Positions 43,066-52,152 are shown, counted from the stretch's first letter. The stretch: 64,000 bases of DNA from an uncultured Pelagibacteraceae bacterium (GCA_902632545.1 CACPCX010000007.1:1-64000); one strand, 5' to 3'. Translations and numbers: made by a program. Notes: generated by a model not told the origin, from the letters alone.

Positions 43066-44094
43066 ATGCCTAATAAAACTTTTTTTTGGTTTTTTTTACC
43101 AACGGGGTTAGCAATGATCCTATTTATTGGGTTACCAATCATATCAACTGGAATTCAATCGTTTTATGCACAACATGATCAAGTTGTAAAAGAAGTTAAA
43201 AAGTGTGATCCTTTTGGATGTACTGTTTCAATTGTAGTTGATAATGAGGAAACTACTAAAATCAGAAATGCAAAACCACTTGGAAAATTTAATGCTTTTG
43301 GAACTTATACAGACAGAAATCACTTAGCAGTTGATGAAATAAAAAAATTTTGGAATGAAACTGAGAGTTTTGGCGCATTTGTAGATCAGGTAACTAATCT
43401 ACCCTTTTACAAAGCTTTAATATTTACTTTAACTTACTGTTTATTTGTTACTCCAAATGTACTTTTATTAGGATTCATTATTGCTTTAAGTTTAAATGCA
43501 GTTGCTAGAAAAATTAGAGGACCTCTAATCTTTGGTACAATTTTACCGATGATCGTTACACCATTGGTAGGATCGTTAGTTTTATTTTGGATGATAGACT
43601 CACAAGGTATTATTGGAGCAAATATTCAAAACCTGATGAACGATCCCTATTTGTCACTAAAATCCTCAAAAACATTGACATGGATAACCATCATAATTTA
43701 TGGAATCTGGCATCATTCGCCATTCGCTTTTGTTGTTTTTTATGCGGCTCTTCAAACGGTGCCTCAAGAACCTATTGAAGCAGCAATTATTGATGGTGCA
43801 TCCAGATTGCAAAGAATTAAACACATTGTTTTACCACATATTTATCCTGTAGTTACTTTTGTAGCTTTAATCTCTTTAATGGATAATTTTAGAGTTTTTG
43901 AGCCTATAATTGGATTTAGTGCTGAAGGAAGCGCACAATCTCTTTCATGGTTAATATATGATAATTTAGTCAATGAGGAAGTGATATTGTTTGGTTCTGC
44001 CGCAGCAACTTCGATGATGACTATTATTGGTATTGCGATACTCTTGGCACCAGTTTTGATAAGAACTTGGAAAGAATTTAAAACAGCGAGATAA
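43066..44094 (+). CDS. ABC sugar-type permease (MalF/UgpA type)
   Basis: I place the start at the ATG at 43066 (342 aa), not at the GTG at 43030, which lies in a hairpin. The protein has six core helices, an extended periplasmic loop after the first helix (roughly residues 35-110) and the EAA loop EAAIIDGASRLQRIKHIVLPHI. It pairs with the next gene to form the importer channel. Confidence 0.9.
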   Translation: MPNKTFFWFFLPTGLAMILFIGLPIISTGIQSFYAQHDQVVKEVKKCDPFGCTVSIVVDNEETTKIRNAKPLGKFNAFGTYTDRNHLAVDEIKKFWNETESFGAFVDQVTNLPFYKALIFTLTYCLFVTPNVLLLGFIIALSLNAVARKIRGPLIFGTILPMIVTPLVGSLVLFWMIDSQGIIGANIQNLMNDPYLSLKSSKTLTWITIIIYGIWHHSPFAFVVFYAALQTVPQEPIEAAIIDGASRLQRIKHIVLPHIYPVVTFVALISLMDNFRVFEPIIGFSAEGSAQSLSWLIYDNLVNEEVILFGSAAATSMMTIIGIAILLAPVLIRTWKEFKTAR

Positions 44095-44096
44095 TT

Positions 44097-44978
44097 ATGG
44101 ATTATGGATTAGATACAAAATCAACTCGTTTAAAAACATTCAATACTATTTTTATTATTACTTGGTTGTTAATTGCTTGCTTTCCATTTATTTGGACTTT
44201 TTGGGGTTCTTTTAAGGTCAGAGCAGATTTCTTTTCAAGATCTGATTGGTGGTACGCTATATCAGCATTTAATACATTGATCGAAACAGGTGGAAAATTT
44301 ACCACTAATGCCTACACAGAAGCTTGGACCGAAGGAGAATTTTGGAAAGCATCGAAAAACACAATCATAGTAACAGTATTTGTTGTTAGTATTTCCTTAT
44401 TTTTAGGAACTTTGGGTGCCTATGCTCTTTCTAGATCAACTGAAAAATATGCATTTTGGATTTTAATGATAGCTTTAATTTTTAGAGCTATGCCACATAT
44501 AACTTTGGTATCAGGATATCTATTTCCTTTTTTTGAATTACAAATTTGGGGAATCCTTCCAACAACTATTGTTGTGCTTGTGGCAATTAATCAACCTTTT
44601 ACTTTATGGTTGCTTTATTCCTTTTTTAAAACTGTACCAAAAGAACTTGATGAAAGTGCATTAATTGATGGATGCTCATATTTTCAAGCTTTTAGACATA
44701 TCATAATGCCAGTTATGTGGCCTGGAGTAATTACAGCAGGATTATTTAGTTTAATGTTAGCTTACAATGATTTTACAGTAACAGCATTACTTCTTAATCA
44801 AGAAAATCATACCATGGTTCCAAAAATTCAAAGCTATTTAGGCACAAACCAGCATGAAGGGAATTTAATGTGGGCAGTTTCAGCTGTTGTTTCTGCAACT
44901 GCGCCTTTGTTCATGTTAGTTATGTTTTTCCAAAGACAGGTTATTAGTGGTTTAACTGCTGGAGCAGTAAAAGGTTGA
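44097..44978 (+). CDS. ABC sugar-type permease (MalG/UgpE type)
   Basis: This 293-aa partner permease has the MalG EAA loop DESALIDGCSYFQAFRHIIMPVMWPG and six predicted helices. It starts 2 bp after the first permease and its stop overlaps the TTG start of the HAD gene, so the whole set is one transcript. With the ATPase at 36478-37533 the importer would be complete. Confidence 0.91.
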   Translation: MDYGLDTKSTRLKTFNTIFIITWLLIACFPFIWTFWGSFKVRADFFSRSDWWYAISAFNTLIETGGKFTTNAYTEAWTEGEFWKASKNTIIVTVFVVSISLFLGTLGAYALSRSTEKYAFWILMIALIFRAMPHITLVSGYLFPFFELQIWGILPTTIVVLVAINQPFTLWLLYSFFKTVPKELDESALIDGCSYFQAFRHIIMPVMWPGVITAGLFSLMLAYNDFTVTALLLNQENHTMVPKIQSYLGTNQHEGNLMWAVSAVVSATAPLFMLVMFFQRQVISGLTAGAVKG

Positions 44979-45637
44979 AATATTATAAAGCACTTTTTTT
45001 TGGTTCAATTGGATCTATCGTTGAAACTTCAGACTTACAAAGAAAATCATTTAATCAAGCTTTTAAACAATCAAGTTTAAATTGGTATTGGACTAAAAAA
45101 GAATACGAGAAACTTTTAAATAAATCTGGAGGTGAAGATCGAATCTCAAGATATGCTAAACAAAGTAATATTACAGCTAATACCAAAAAAATAAGAAGTC
45201 TTAAAACAAAAATATTTAATAATTATTTAAAGAAAAAAGAACTTAAATTGAGGCCAGGTGTGAAAGATTTAATTAATTTTTGTATAAAAAATAAAATTAA
45301 ATTAGGTTTTGTGTCATCAACCTCATTAAATAACATTAATTCAATTTTTTATTGTTTAAGGAGATCAATTAAAAAAAACTATTTTAATTTTATAGGAAAT
45401 TCGAGTCTAGTAAAAAAAAATAAACCAAATCCAGATATATATTTATTTGCTCTAAAAAAATTAAAACTAAAACCTAAAGAATGTATAGCAATAGAAGATT
45501 CACAAGAAAGCCTAGATGCTGCAGTTAAAGCAAAAATAAAATGTTTAATATTCCCTGGGAAATTTCATTCAAGTAAAAAGTTTCTAAGAGCATACAAAAA
45601 AGTATTTAAATTAAATATAAAAATTATGATGAAATAA
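44975..45637 (+). CDS. HAD-superfamily protein lacking the nucleophile DxD motif
   Basis: The 220-aa protein has the CbbY/beta-phosphoglucomutase-like fold by three of four motifs: SST after a strand (motif II, VSSTS), a KNKPNPDIY lysine (motif III) and AIEDSQESLDAA (motif IV). Motif I, normally FDxDGT, reads FFGSIGS at residues 8-14, so both catalytic aspartates are replaced. It cannot use the standard phosphoaspartate chemistry and may be a regulator, a binding protein, or an enzyme with other chemistry. TTG start overlaps the permease stop. Confidence 0.8.
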   Translation: MKYYKALFFGSIGSIVETSDLQRKSFNQAFKQSSLNWYWTKKEYEKLLNKSGGEDRISRYAKQSNITANTKKIRSLKTKIFNNYLKKKELKLRPGVKDLINFCIKNKIKLGFVSSTSLNNINSIFYCLRRSIKKNYFNFIGNSSLVKKNKPNPDIYLFALKKLKLKPKECIAIEDSQESLDAAVKAKIKCLIFPGKFHSSKKFLRAYKKVFKLNIKIMMK

Positions 45638-46385
45638 AATCTTTTATAATTTGATTAAATTTATCACTTTGCTCTAAATGTACATTATGGCTACAATCTT
45701 TAAATATCTCTAAACGACTATTTTTTATGTTTTTGTTTAAAGTATCGACTTGTTCAAAATTATATGAAGTGTCTTTGTCTCCCCAAATAATAAGTGTATC
45801 ATTTTTTATATATTCTAAATTCTCTCTTCCTCTCCAATTTTTCATAGCCAACAGTGCATTGTCTGCTGTTTCTAGTGATACATTTTTAACTGCATTTGAG
45901 CAGAGGAAATAATTTTTGTCTTGATCCCCTTTGACGAACCACTTTTTAGGAACACGTGAAAATGAAAAAGCTGTTCCATCTTTTTTTAGTTTTTCTCTTG
46001 TTTCATCTATAGTTTCAAATCTTCCTGGAATTTCTCCAATTGAGCCTGTAGCAAAACAGATTAATTTGTTTACTCTGTTACCAACTAGTTTTGTTATTTC
46101 TTGGACAATCATTCCACCCATTGAATGACCAATTAAATTAAATTTTTCAATTTGTTTTTGATCAAGAGTTTCTATTACTTTTTTAGCCATATCATTAATT
46201 GAACTAAGCGATTTAGCTTTGTAGCTTTCTCCAAAACCAGGCAAGGCAGGTACAATTACTCGACAAGTTTTTGAAAAAAATTCTTTTTGATAACGCCACA
46301 TTTCAGCAGATCCAAGGTATCCATGAATGAATACAACAGGAAAGCCTTTTCCTATGTCATCAATATAAATGTCTTTATTTTTCAT
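45624..46385 (-). CDS. Alpha/beta-hydrolase
   Basis: The 253-aa hydrolase has the oxyanion segment VFIHGYLGSAEMW, the nucleophile elbow GHSMGG (serine), DKDTSY in the acid region and a terminal histidine in DCSHNVHLEQ. The size and motifs fit carboxylesterases or C-C hydrolases of the BioH/MenH type. No substrate can be named. It overlaps the convergent HAD gene by 14 bp and abuts the LysE-type exporter. Confidence 0.85.
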   Translation of the reverse strand: MKNKDIYIDDIGKGFPVVFIHGYLGSAEMWRYQKEFFSKTCRVIVPALPGFGESYKAKSLSSINDMAKKVIETLDQKQIEKFNLIGHSMGGMIVQEITKLVGNRVNKLICFATGSIGEIPGRFETIDETREKLKKDGTAFSFSRVPKKWFVKGDQDKNYFLCSNAVKNVSLETADNALLAMKNWRGRENLEYIKNDTLIIWGDKDTSYNFEQVDTLNKNIKNSRLEIFKDCSHNVHLEQSDKFNQIIKDFISS

Positions 46386-46993
46386 TAACTAAACATTTCA
46401 TTAATAATAAATAAAATCAAAACACTCATAAAACCTATGATGAAAATATTTATTGTTTTCCAAATATTTTTATTTTTAGCATATTTTGACAAGTAATTAG
46501 ATAAATACCCTAAAGTAAAAAAAAATAAAAATGATGCTATAGACGCACCTATGCCAAAAGAAATTTTTTGATCTAGTTGATAATTTTTTGAAAAATTTCC
46601 TAAAAAAAATACTGTGTCAGAATAAACATGTGGATTCAGGTATGTAAAAGCTAATGTTTTAAGAATGATTTTAAATTTTGATGTACCTTCAACATTGCTA
46701 TTAAAACTTACTTCGATATCGAAAGATTTTATTTTTGTGTAGATAAAATAAATTAAAAAAATAATTAATAAAATATTAAAAATTAATTCAATTATAGAAT
46801 TGAAGAATTGATAAAAATAGTGAAATAAAAAAATTCCTAAAAATATTAAGATTAAATCTGAAATTGAACAAATTAAACAAATTAAAAAGATATATTGTTT
46901 TTTTAACCCCTGCTCTATTACAAAAATATTTTGAGCTCCTATTGCTAGGATCAAACTAAGCCCAGTAAAGAAACCTAGTACCAGGAATTCCAT
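46385..46993 (-). CDS. LysE/ArgO-family amino-acid exporter
   Basis: A 202-aa membrane protein with six helices and the ArgO/LysE opening ILAIGAQNIFVIEQGLKKQYIF. It probably exports basic amino acids such as arginine or lysine. It overlaps the hydrolase start by one base. This is a different branch from the RhtB-like protein at 3167-3760. Confidence 0.87.
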   Translation of the reverse strand: MEFLVLGFFTGLSLILAIGAQNIFVIEQGLKKQYIFLICLICSISDLILIFLGIFLFHYFYQFFNSIIELIFNILLIIFLIYFIYTKIKSFDIEVSFNSNVEGTSKFKIILKTLAFTYLNPHVYSDTVFFLGNFSKNYQLDQKISFGIGASIASFLFFFTLGYLSNYLSKYAKNKNIWKTINIFIIGFMSVLILFIINEMFS

Positions 46994-47004
46994 TTAATTT
47001 TTAA

Positions 47005-47415
47005 TTAATCTGGATTTGATGTAAGAGTTTTTATTTCAAGAATATTTTCGTTTGGATCTTTTACAAAGAAAGTCTCTTGCTCATACTTTGTACCTTTAAA
47101 TCTTAAATATGGCTCATCGTAATATTTGGTGCCACTATCTTTTAATCTTTGTTTTAAAGCATCAAAGTCTTTTCTTGATAAGTGAACACCAAAATGAGGC
47201 ACTGAAACATTTCCCATATCAACATCGTGTCTCTCACTATCTAATTTATGTTCACTTTTATGAAGGGTAAGTTCATTACCCCAAAAATCAACATCAGCCC
47301 ATTCTTGTGCTGAATTATCTAGTCTACATCCTAAAGTTTCACTATAAAACTTTTTTGCAAGCTCTAGATCACCACACGGAATAGCTAAATGAAAACAGTT
47401 AGTATTTTTGTACAT
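47005..47415 (-). CDS. Glyoxalase/VOC-family metalloprotein
   Basis: The 136-aa protein has two beta-alpha-beta-beta-beta modules with a probable metal-binding histidine in CFHLAIPCGDLELAKKFY, a second histidine in VPHFGVHLS and the late glutamate in NILEIKTL. Family members include glyoxalase I, dioxygenases and antibiotic-resistance proteins. It starts divergently from cysE across 80 bp. Specific reaction not known. Confidence 0.85.
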   Translation of the reverse strand: MYKNTNCFHLAIPCGDLELAKKFYSETLGCRLDNSAQEWADVDFWGNELTLHKSEHKLDSERHDVDMGNVSVPHFGVHLSRKDFDALKQRLKDSGTKYYDEPYLRFKGTKYEQETFFVKDPNENILEIKTLTSNPD

Positions 47416-47495
47416 TTAAACCTCTTTAATTTGAGTAATTACTTACTATATAAAGCATATTATTTTTTAATCAACAGGCACAAAAAAATAAAAAA

Positions 47496-48074
47496 ATGAG
47501 TAATTTTTTACAATCAATTATTGATAGAGATCCAGCTGCTAAATCTAAGTTAAGTTTAATTTTTACTTACCCAGGTGTAAAAGCTATTTTCTTTCATAGA
47601 ATCGCAAATTTTTTTAGTACAGCTAAATTTCATCTTATAGCCAGAATTATTTCTCAATTTTCAAGATTCTTAACTGGAATTGAAATTCATCCAAATGCAA
47701 AAATTGGAAAAAATCTATTCATTGATCATGGAATGGGTGTGGTAATCGGAGAAACTTCAGATATTGGAGATAATGTTACTATCTATCATATGGTTACTTT
47801 AGGTGGAATTGCACCAAGTATAAACTCAGATAATCAACGTAACATAAAAAGACATCCTACTATAAGAGAAGATGTTGTAATTGGATCTGGTGCACAAGTA
47901 TTAGGTCCTGTTATTGTTGGTAGAGGTGCAAGAATTGGAGCTAACGCAGTTATTACAAAAGATGTTGCTGAAAATTCAGTAATGGTTGGAATACCTGCTA
48001 GAAACGTTGGAATTGCTGATAGCGAATTTAAACCATATGGTATTACGCCTGATAGTGATAAAAAATCAGATTAA
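47496..48074 (+). CDS. cysE: Serine O-acetyltransferase
   Basis: The 192-aa protein has the left-handed beta-helix hexapeptide repeats of Cys[41 protein letters not shown] and [11 protein letters not shown]. The catalytic His-Asp are in DHGMG. It is shorter than E. coli CysE at the N-terminus, like many alphaproteobacterial forms. It makes O-acetylserine for the next gene, with a 1-base overlap. Confidence 0.93.
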   Translation: MSNFLQSIIDRDPAAKSKLSLIFTYPGVKAIFFHRIANFFSTAKFHLIARIISQFSRFLTGIEIHPNAKIGKNLFIDHGMGVVIGETSDIGDNVTIYHMVTLGGIAPSINSDNQRNIKRHPTIREDVVIGSGAQVLGPVIVGRGARIGANAVITKDVAENSVMVGIPARNVGIADSEFKPYGITPDSDKKSD

Positions 48075-49075
48075 TGAGTCACTTACAAAATGATTTTATA
48101 TCTGGAATAGGTAATACACCTTTAATCAAATTGAGAGCAGCCTCAGAAATTACAGGATGCAATATTTATGGAAAAGCAGAATTTTTAAATCCAGGTGGAT
48201 CAGTTAAAGATAGAGCAGCTCTTGCTTTAATAAAAGATGCTCAAGAAAAAAAATTAATTACTAAAGGTGGAACAGTCATTGAAGGAACTGCGGGTAATAC
48301 TGGCATAGGGCTTGGTCTTTTAGGTAATTCTCTAGGTTATAAAACTATTATCGTAATGAATGATAATCAAACTCAAGAGAAGAAAGATTTGCTTAGAAAC
48401 TTAGGTGCAGAGCTAAAATTAGTGCCACCTAAACCTTATAAAGATGATAATAATTTTGTAAAAGTTGCAGCAAGACTTGCCGAAGAATTAAGGCCAACAA
48501 ATAACAATGGAGTTATTTGGGCAAATCAATTTGATAATACCGCAAATGCTAAAGGACACTACGAAAGTACGGGTCAAGAAATCTGGAAACAAACTGATGG
48601 TAAAGTAGATGGTTTTGTATGTTCGTCTGGTACTGGAGGAACAATTTCTGGAGTAAGCAATGCACTTAAAGAAAAAAATAAGAATATAAAAATTTATTTG
48701 TCTGATCCAAAAGGATCTGCACTTTATAATTATATTAAGAACGGTGAACTAAAATCCGATGGAGGATCTATTACTGAAGGAATTGGATCAAGTAGAGTTA
48801 CTGCAAATTTTGAAGAAGCAAAAATAGATGATGCTTATTCAATTGATGATCATGAAGCTCTACCAATTTTATATGACTTAATACAAAATGAAGGATTAAG
48901 TCTTGGAACTAGTTGTGGAATTAATATTGCAGGAGCAATAAGAATGGGTAAAGAACTAGGACCAGGTAAAACAATAGTAACAATCCTTTGCGATAGAAGT
49001 GATAAGTACGCAACCAAAATGTTTAATAAAAAATTCTTAGAAGAAAAGGGTTTGCCAATTCCTAATTGGTTTTAA
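48074..49075 (+). CDS. cysK: Cysteine synthase (O-acetylserine sulfhydrylase)
   Basis: The 333-aa PLP protein shows GNTPLIKL, LNPGGSVKDRAAL (PLP lysine), TAGNTGIGL and the GTGGTISG phosphate loop, as in CysK/CysM. It makes cysteine from O-acetylserine and sulfide. Being paired with cysE gives a two-gene cysteine unit. The stop shares TTAA with the convergent membrane-protein gene. Confidence 0.92.
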   Translation: MSHLQNDFISGIGNTPLIKLRAASEITGCNIYGKAEFLNPGGSVKDRAALALIKDAQEKKLITKGGTVIEGTAGNTGIGLGLLGNSLGYKTIIVMNDNQTQEKKDLLRNLGAELKLVPPKPYKDDNNFVKVAARLAEELRPTNNNGVIWANQFDNTANAKGHYESTGQEIWKQTDGKVDGFVCSSGTGGTISGVSNALKEKNKNIKIYLSDPKGSALYNYIKNGELKSDGGSITEGIGSSRVTANFEEAKIDDAYSIDDHEALPILYDLIQNEGLSLGTSCGINIAGAIRMGKELGPGKTIVTILCDRSDKYATKMFNKKFLEEKGLPIPNWF

Positions 49076-49485
49076 TAAATTTTATCTGCTAAACCGTAAC
49101 AAAGTAATCCACTAAGAATTGTTAAGACACCTGGAGCGATTATTCCTTCATTTGAAGTTTTTTCTGTGTGACCTAGTTTATTAATTTTAATTGTATAAAT
49201 CCCAACTAAGAATGCACAAACATTTTGAGCAAATACTAAGTTAAAAAAACCCCAAGTTCCTTGTAAACCTTCAGGTCTTATGAAGCCAATCCAAATAGCC
49301 ATAACAATTGCACCAATGAATAACGAGCCAAAAAAACGAGTCATGCCTGCGCCGGTATCATCAATCTGAAATTTATCTAAAAATTTTTTAGTAGCGAATA
49401 CACATTGATAGGCGTATGCAGCAAAAATCAAAAAATGGACAATGAATATTATTAAATAAATAATACTTCCAAACTTTTCAATCAT
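49072..49485 (-). CDS. Four-helix membrane protein of unknown function
   Basis: This 137-aa protein has four hydrophobic segments (about 8-28, 48-68, 80-98 and 113-130) with a short basic/acidic loop. I do not recognise a family. It lies between cysK and the small-protein operon, with no co-directional neighbours. Confidence 0.7.
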   Translation of the reverse strand: MIEKFGSIIYLIIFIVHFLIFAAYAYQCVFATKKFLDKFQIDDTGAGMTRFFGSLFIGAIVMAIWIGFIRPEGLQGTWGFFNLVFAQNVCAFLVGIYTIKINKLGHTEKTSNEGIIAPGVLTILSGLLCYGLADKIY

Positions 49486-49572
49486 AAGTAGATATTATCA
49501 ATATACAAACATAATTGATACAACTCAAAATACTTATTTTACTTGATTAATTAAAAAGTGCATAACTGTCAC

Positions 49573-49606
49573 GCGTTATAAACGCAAGAGACTCTTATTA
49601 TATAAT
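49573..49606 (+). promoter_or_regulatory. Promoter with 13-bp palindrome for the small-protein operon
   Basis: GCGTT-ATA-AACGC (49573-49585) is a perfect 5-bp-arm palindrome ending 15 bp before a TATAAT (49601-49606), overlapping where a -35 box would lie. No good -35 sequence is seen, so an activator or repressor binding at the palindrome probably governs this promoter. Confidence 0.55.
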
Positions 49607-49648
49607 GTAACACTCTAGATTAAATAAATTAATATAAAGGAGTTAAAA

Positions 49649-50125
49649 GTGAAAAAAATTTTATTTGTAATTATTTTCTTAACTATTTCAAATTATTCAT
49701 TAGCAGAAACAGGAAAATTTAATGCCTCTGGAGCAGGTTCGTGGTCATTAAATGCAATGGATGCTGGAAATGGAAATATGAGTATTACATATGATGGTAA
49801 TGCTGGGCTGATGGACAAAGAAGCTGGAAGTATTTTTGATAAATCCACAATGCATTGTATTGGTGGACTAACATTAGTAAGTGGAAAGTTTGATGATGAA
49901 ACTGGGATGTGTACTTTTTATTTAATGGATGGTGAAAAAGTTTATATCAATTATAAAGGTAAAGGAACCGGAGGCCAAGGTGGAACTGGTACTTTTGTTA
50001 TTATTGGTGGAACTGGAAAATATGAGAATATATCTGGAAGTGGTTTCTCAAGTAGACAAAATATAAGAGGTAAATCTGGTATGGCTCACTCAATGAATCA
50101 AATGAGTGGAGAGTATACTTATTAA
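49649..50125 (+). CDS. Secreted beta-rich protein of unknown function
   Basis: This 158-aa protein starts with GTG after AAGGAG and has a signal peptide ending SLAETG. The mature part is glycine-rich and beta-stranded with GTGTFVIIGGTGKYENISGSG, which resembles allene-oxide-cyclase-like barrel repeats. Two cysteines (MHCIGG and GMCTFY) may pair. First gene of the eleven-gene operon to 53412. Function unknown. Confidence 0.75.
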   Translation: MKKILFVIIFLTISNYSLAETGKFNASGAGSWSLNAMDAGNGNMSITYDGNAGLMDKEAGSIFDKSTMHCIGGLTLVSGKFDDETGMCTFYLMDGEKVYINYKGKGTGGQGGTGTFVIIGGTGKYENISGSGFSSRQNIRGKSGMAHSMNQMSGEYTY

Positions 50126-50136
50126 TATAACAGTTT

Positions 50137-50511
50137 ATGAAAATAAAAATAATAACTTTAATTAGTATTCTATTTTTAACCTCTGCATATGCAGATATGA
50201 GTGACGGTGATAAGAAGAGAACAATTGAATGTGCAGGAATTTACTATTCTAATAGTATGATTCCTCAAGGAGAACTTGAATTAGAAAAGATTGTACACTC
50301 TTTTGCTGCTAAGAAATTTTTAAGCTCATATTTGATAAATGAAGGTGTTAACGAAGATGATCTCAATAAAGAATTAATAAAGGTTGTTGACGAACGTTAC
50401 GGAAAACCATACGAAGAAAATATTACAAAAGAATGTGATAGTTTTATTTATAAATTAATTTCTAATTCAAAAGACGAAATTGATAAATTAATTAAATCTG
50501 GAATATATTAA
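50137..50511 (+). CDS. Small secreted protein of unknown function
   Basis: A 124-aa protein with a signal peptide ending TSAYADMSDG. The mature part is helical, with cysteines in IECAGIYYS and ITKECDSF that could form a disulfide. No family recognised. It lies 11 bp after the first gene. Confidence 0.7.
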   Translation: MKIKIITLISILFLTSAYADMSDGDKKRTIECAGIYYSNSMIPQGELELEKIVHSFAAKKFLSSYLINEGVNEDDLNKELIKVVDERYGKPYEENITKECDSFIYKLISNSKDEIDKLIKSGIY

Positions 50512-50522
50512 AAGAAGGTAAA

Positions 50523-50837
50523 ATGCAGGCAATATACACAAGAACATTTAGAGTTAAAGATGACATGCTTGGTAAGGCAATGGAAATTGGTCAAGGCTTA
50601 GCAAAAGTTAGAAAAAAATATTATCCAAAACATCAAGTTTATTTTTCATTTCAAATAGGTGGTGATCCAAGAACAATAAGAGAAACTCTTATTGGTACAA
50701 TGTTTGAGGATGATAATTTTGAAGCAGATCAGAAAATGTCAGCAGATAAAAAATATCAAAATCTTCAAAAACAATTAAAGAAAGTTGCAGTTGAAGGTAC
50801 AATTCAAGATGAAATTAGATACATTTTTAGTGAATAA
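50523..50837 (+). CDS. Small cytosolic protein, dimeric alpha+beta barrel-like
   Basis: The 104-aa protein opens with AIYTRTFRVKDDMLGKAMEIG and is charged and soluble, with a strand-helix-strand pattern that fits the ferredoxin-like ABM/dimeric alpha+beta barrel fold. It is the first of four such small proteins in the operon. No active-site signature is seen. Its gene has an AAGAAGG ribosome site. Confidence 0.6.
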   Translation: MQAIYTRTFRVKDDMLGKAMEIGQGLAKVRKKYYPKHQVYFSFQIGGDPRTIRETLIGTMFEDDNFEADQKMSADKKYQNLQKQLKKVAVEGTIQDEIRYIFSE

Positions 50838-50858
50838 ACAAATAAATAAGGAGATAAA

Positions 50859-51140
50859 ATGAAAGATATATTAGTGGTTGGAAAATTAAAAGAAGGAACA
50901 TTTGATAAGTTCATGGGTTTCATGCAGTCAGATGAAGGTATGGCTGAAAGAAAAAAAGTTGCAGATGTTACAAAGACAATTGCAAGTGTTTCACCGGATA
51001 AATCAACGGTAATGTTTAAAATTGTAGTTCATGACATGGCAGCACTTCATTCATTTATGGATGGATCGAATCCAGTTTCAAAACCTATTTTTGATGAAGT
51101 TATGGAAAGTTATGAAATTTTCGAATTAACAAAAGCATAA
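50859..51140 (+). CDS. Small protein, dimeric alpha+beta barrel-like
   Basis: A 93-aa protein beginning MKDILVVGKLKEGTF with a VMFKIVVHDMAALHSFM centre, strand-helix-strand like DUF3764-type or ABM proteins. A consensus AAGGAG precedes it. The role is unknown; proteins of this size and fold bind small or aromatic ligands as dimers. Confidence 0.6.
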   Translation: MKDILVVGKLKEGTFDKFMGFMQSDEGMAERKKVADVTKTIASVSPDKSTVMFKIVVHDMAALHSFMDGSNPVSKPIFDEVMESYEIFELTKA

Positions 51141-51155
51141 AAATAAGGAGAAAAA

Positions 51156-51443
51156 ATGAAAAACTATATGGTAACACATACATTTAAATCAAAAGAGGCC
51201 AAAGCAAAAATGATGGAAATGGTTGGATCAATGGAAATGAAAGATATCGTAAAATCAATGACTGGCGATAATGCTAAATGTCAAATGACTTGGAACACTC
51301 CAGGTGATACTTTGCAAATGTTTTGCTGGTGGAAAGGTACCAACCCAGAAGCTATTAACAGTCAATTAGGTCAAATGAATGATTTTTTTGAACCACATAA
51401 TTTTGTTGAATGTGAAGATAATGTAATGGATTATAACTCTTAA
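51156..51443 (+). CDS. Small protein, dimeric alpha+beta barrel-like
   Basis: This 95-aa protein, starting MKNYMVTHTFKSKEAK, has three cysteines (AKCQM, MFCWW, VECED) and a strand-helix-strand profile like its upstream neighbour. A strong AAGGAG lies before the ATG. Possibly a metal- or thiol-dependent member of the small-protein set; not recognised. Confidence 0.6.
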   Translation: MKNYMVTHTFKSKEAKAKMMEMVGSMEMKDIVKSMTGDNAKCQMTWNTPGDTLQMFCWWKGTNPEAINSQLGQMNDFFEPHNFVECEDNVMDYNS

Positions 51444-51463
51444 TAGAAAATTAGGAGGAAAAA

Positions 51464-51814
51464 ATGGCTGGCGTAGAAGTAAAAACATTTGATAAGGCGG
51501 ACGAAGTTAATAATAATTTTAACAATGCTAAAATTGAAGCAGTGAAAGTTGGAAATCAACGAGTGATGAGACTTACATTACAACCTGGTTGGCAATGGTC
51601 AAAAGATATAAAGCCTACAGTTGGTGGTGATAGTTGTCAGGCAACTCATCTTGGCATAATTGTTTCTGGAGCAGTTTGTGCAAAACATAATGATGGAACT
51701 GAAAAAACTTATAAAGCTGGAGATGCATATTCAATTCAACCAGGACATGATGGATGGGTTGTTGGAGATGAGCCGGCAGTTGCATATGAGTTTCATGGAA
51801 TGTGGGGTGAATAA
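51464..51814 (+). CDS. Small cupin protein
   Basis: The 116-aa single cupin shows LQPGWQWSKDI, ATHLGIIVSGAVCAK and GDAYSIQPGHDGWVVGDEPAVAYEF. The usual His-x-His pair is reduced to one histidine (ATHLG) with a second in PGHDGW, so metal binding may be altered. It has an AGGAGG ribosome site and overlaps the next gene by one base. Confidence 0.75.
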   Translation: MAGVEVKTFDKADEVNNNFNNAKIEAVKVGNQRVMRLTLQPGWQWSKDIKPTVGGDSCQATHLGIIVSGAVCAKHNDGTEKTYKAGDAYSIQPGHDGWVVGDEPAVAYEFHGMWGE

Positions 51815-52137
51815 TGTCTAAATTTTACATAATAGGTAAAATTAGTAGAGATCTTGCGAAAAGAATGCAGAGTGATCCTAATGCAGACAGAGGAGCAGCT
51901 ATCAAAGCCATTTGTGACACTGTTGGAGTTAAATTTCATAGTTACGAATGGGTTAGAGGAAGATTTGATGTAATCAATGTAATTGAAGGTGATTATGAGA
52001 GTGTTCTTGGAATGAAAGTTGCAATTATGAATGCGGGATTAATGGAGGATATTATGATTCATGAAGTATTTGATTATAATAAAACTTTTAACAAAGCTGC
52101 AGACGCTGGAAAAAATTTTAAAAAACCAGGTGAATAA
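51814..52137 (+). CDS. GYD-domain-like small protein
   Basis: The 107-aa protein MSKFYIIGKISRDLAKRMQ ... SYEWVRGRFDVINVIEGDYESVLGMKVAIM has the GYD/alpha+beta barrel layout. No known enzymatic activity. It is translationally coupled to the cupin (TAATG). Confidence 0.65.
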   Translation: MSKFYIIGKISRDLAKRMQSDPNADRGAAIKAICDTVGVKFHSYEWVRGRFDVINVIEGDYESVLGMKVAIMNAGLMEDIMIHEVFDYNKTFNKAADAGKNFKKPGE

Positions 52138-52152
52138 ATAAAGAGGAATAAT

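Noticed and set aside
43030..44094. Permease starting with GTG at 43030
   Set aside because: The codon lies in the stem of an intercistronic hairpin; ATG at 43066 is a better start.
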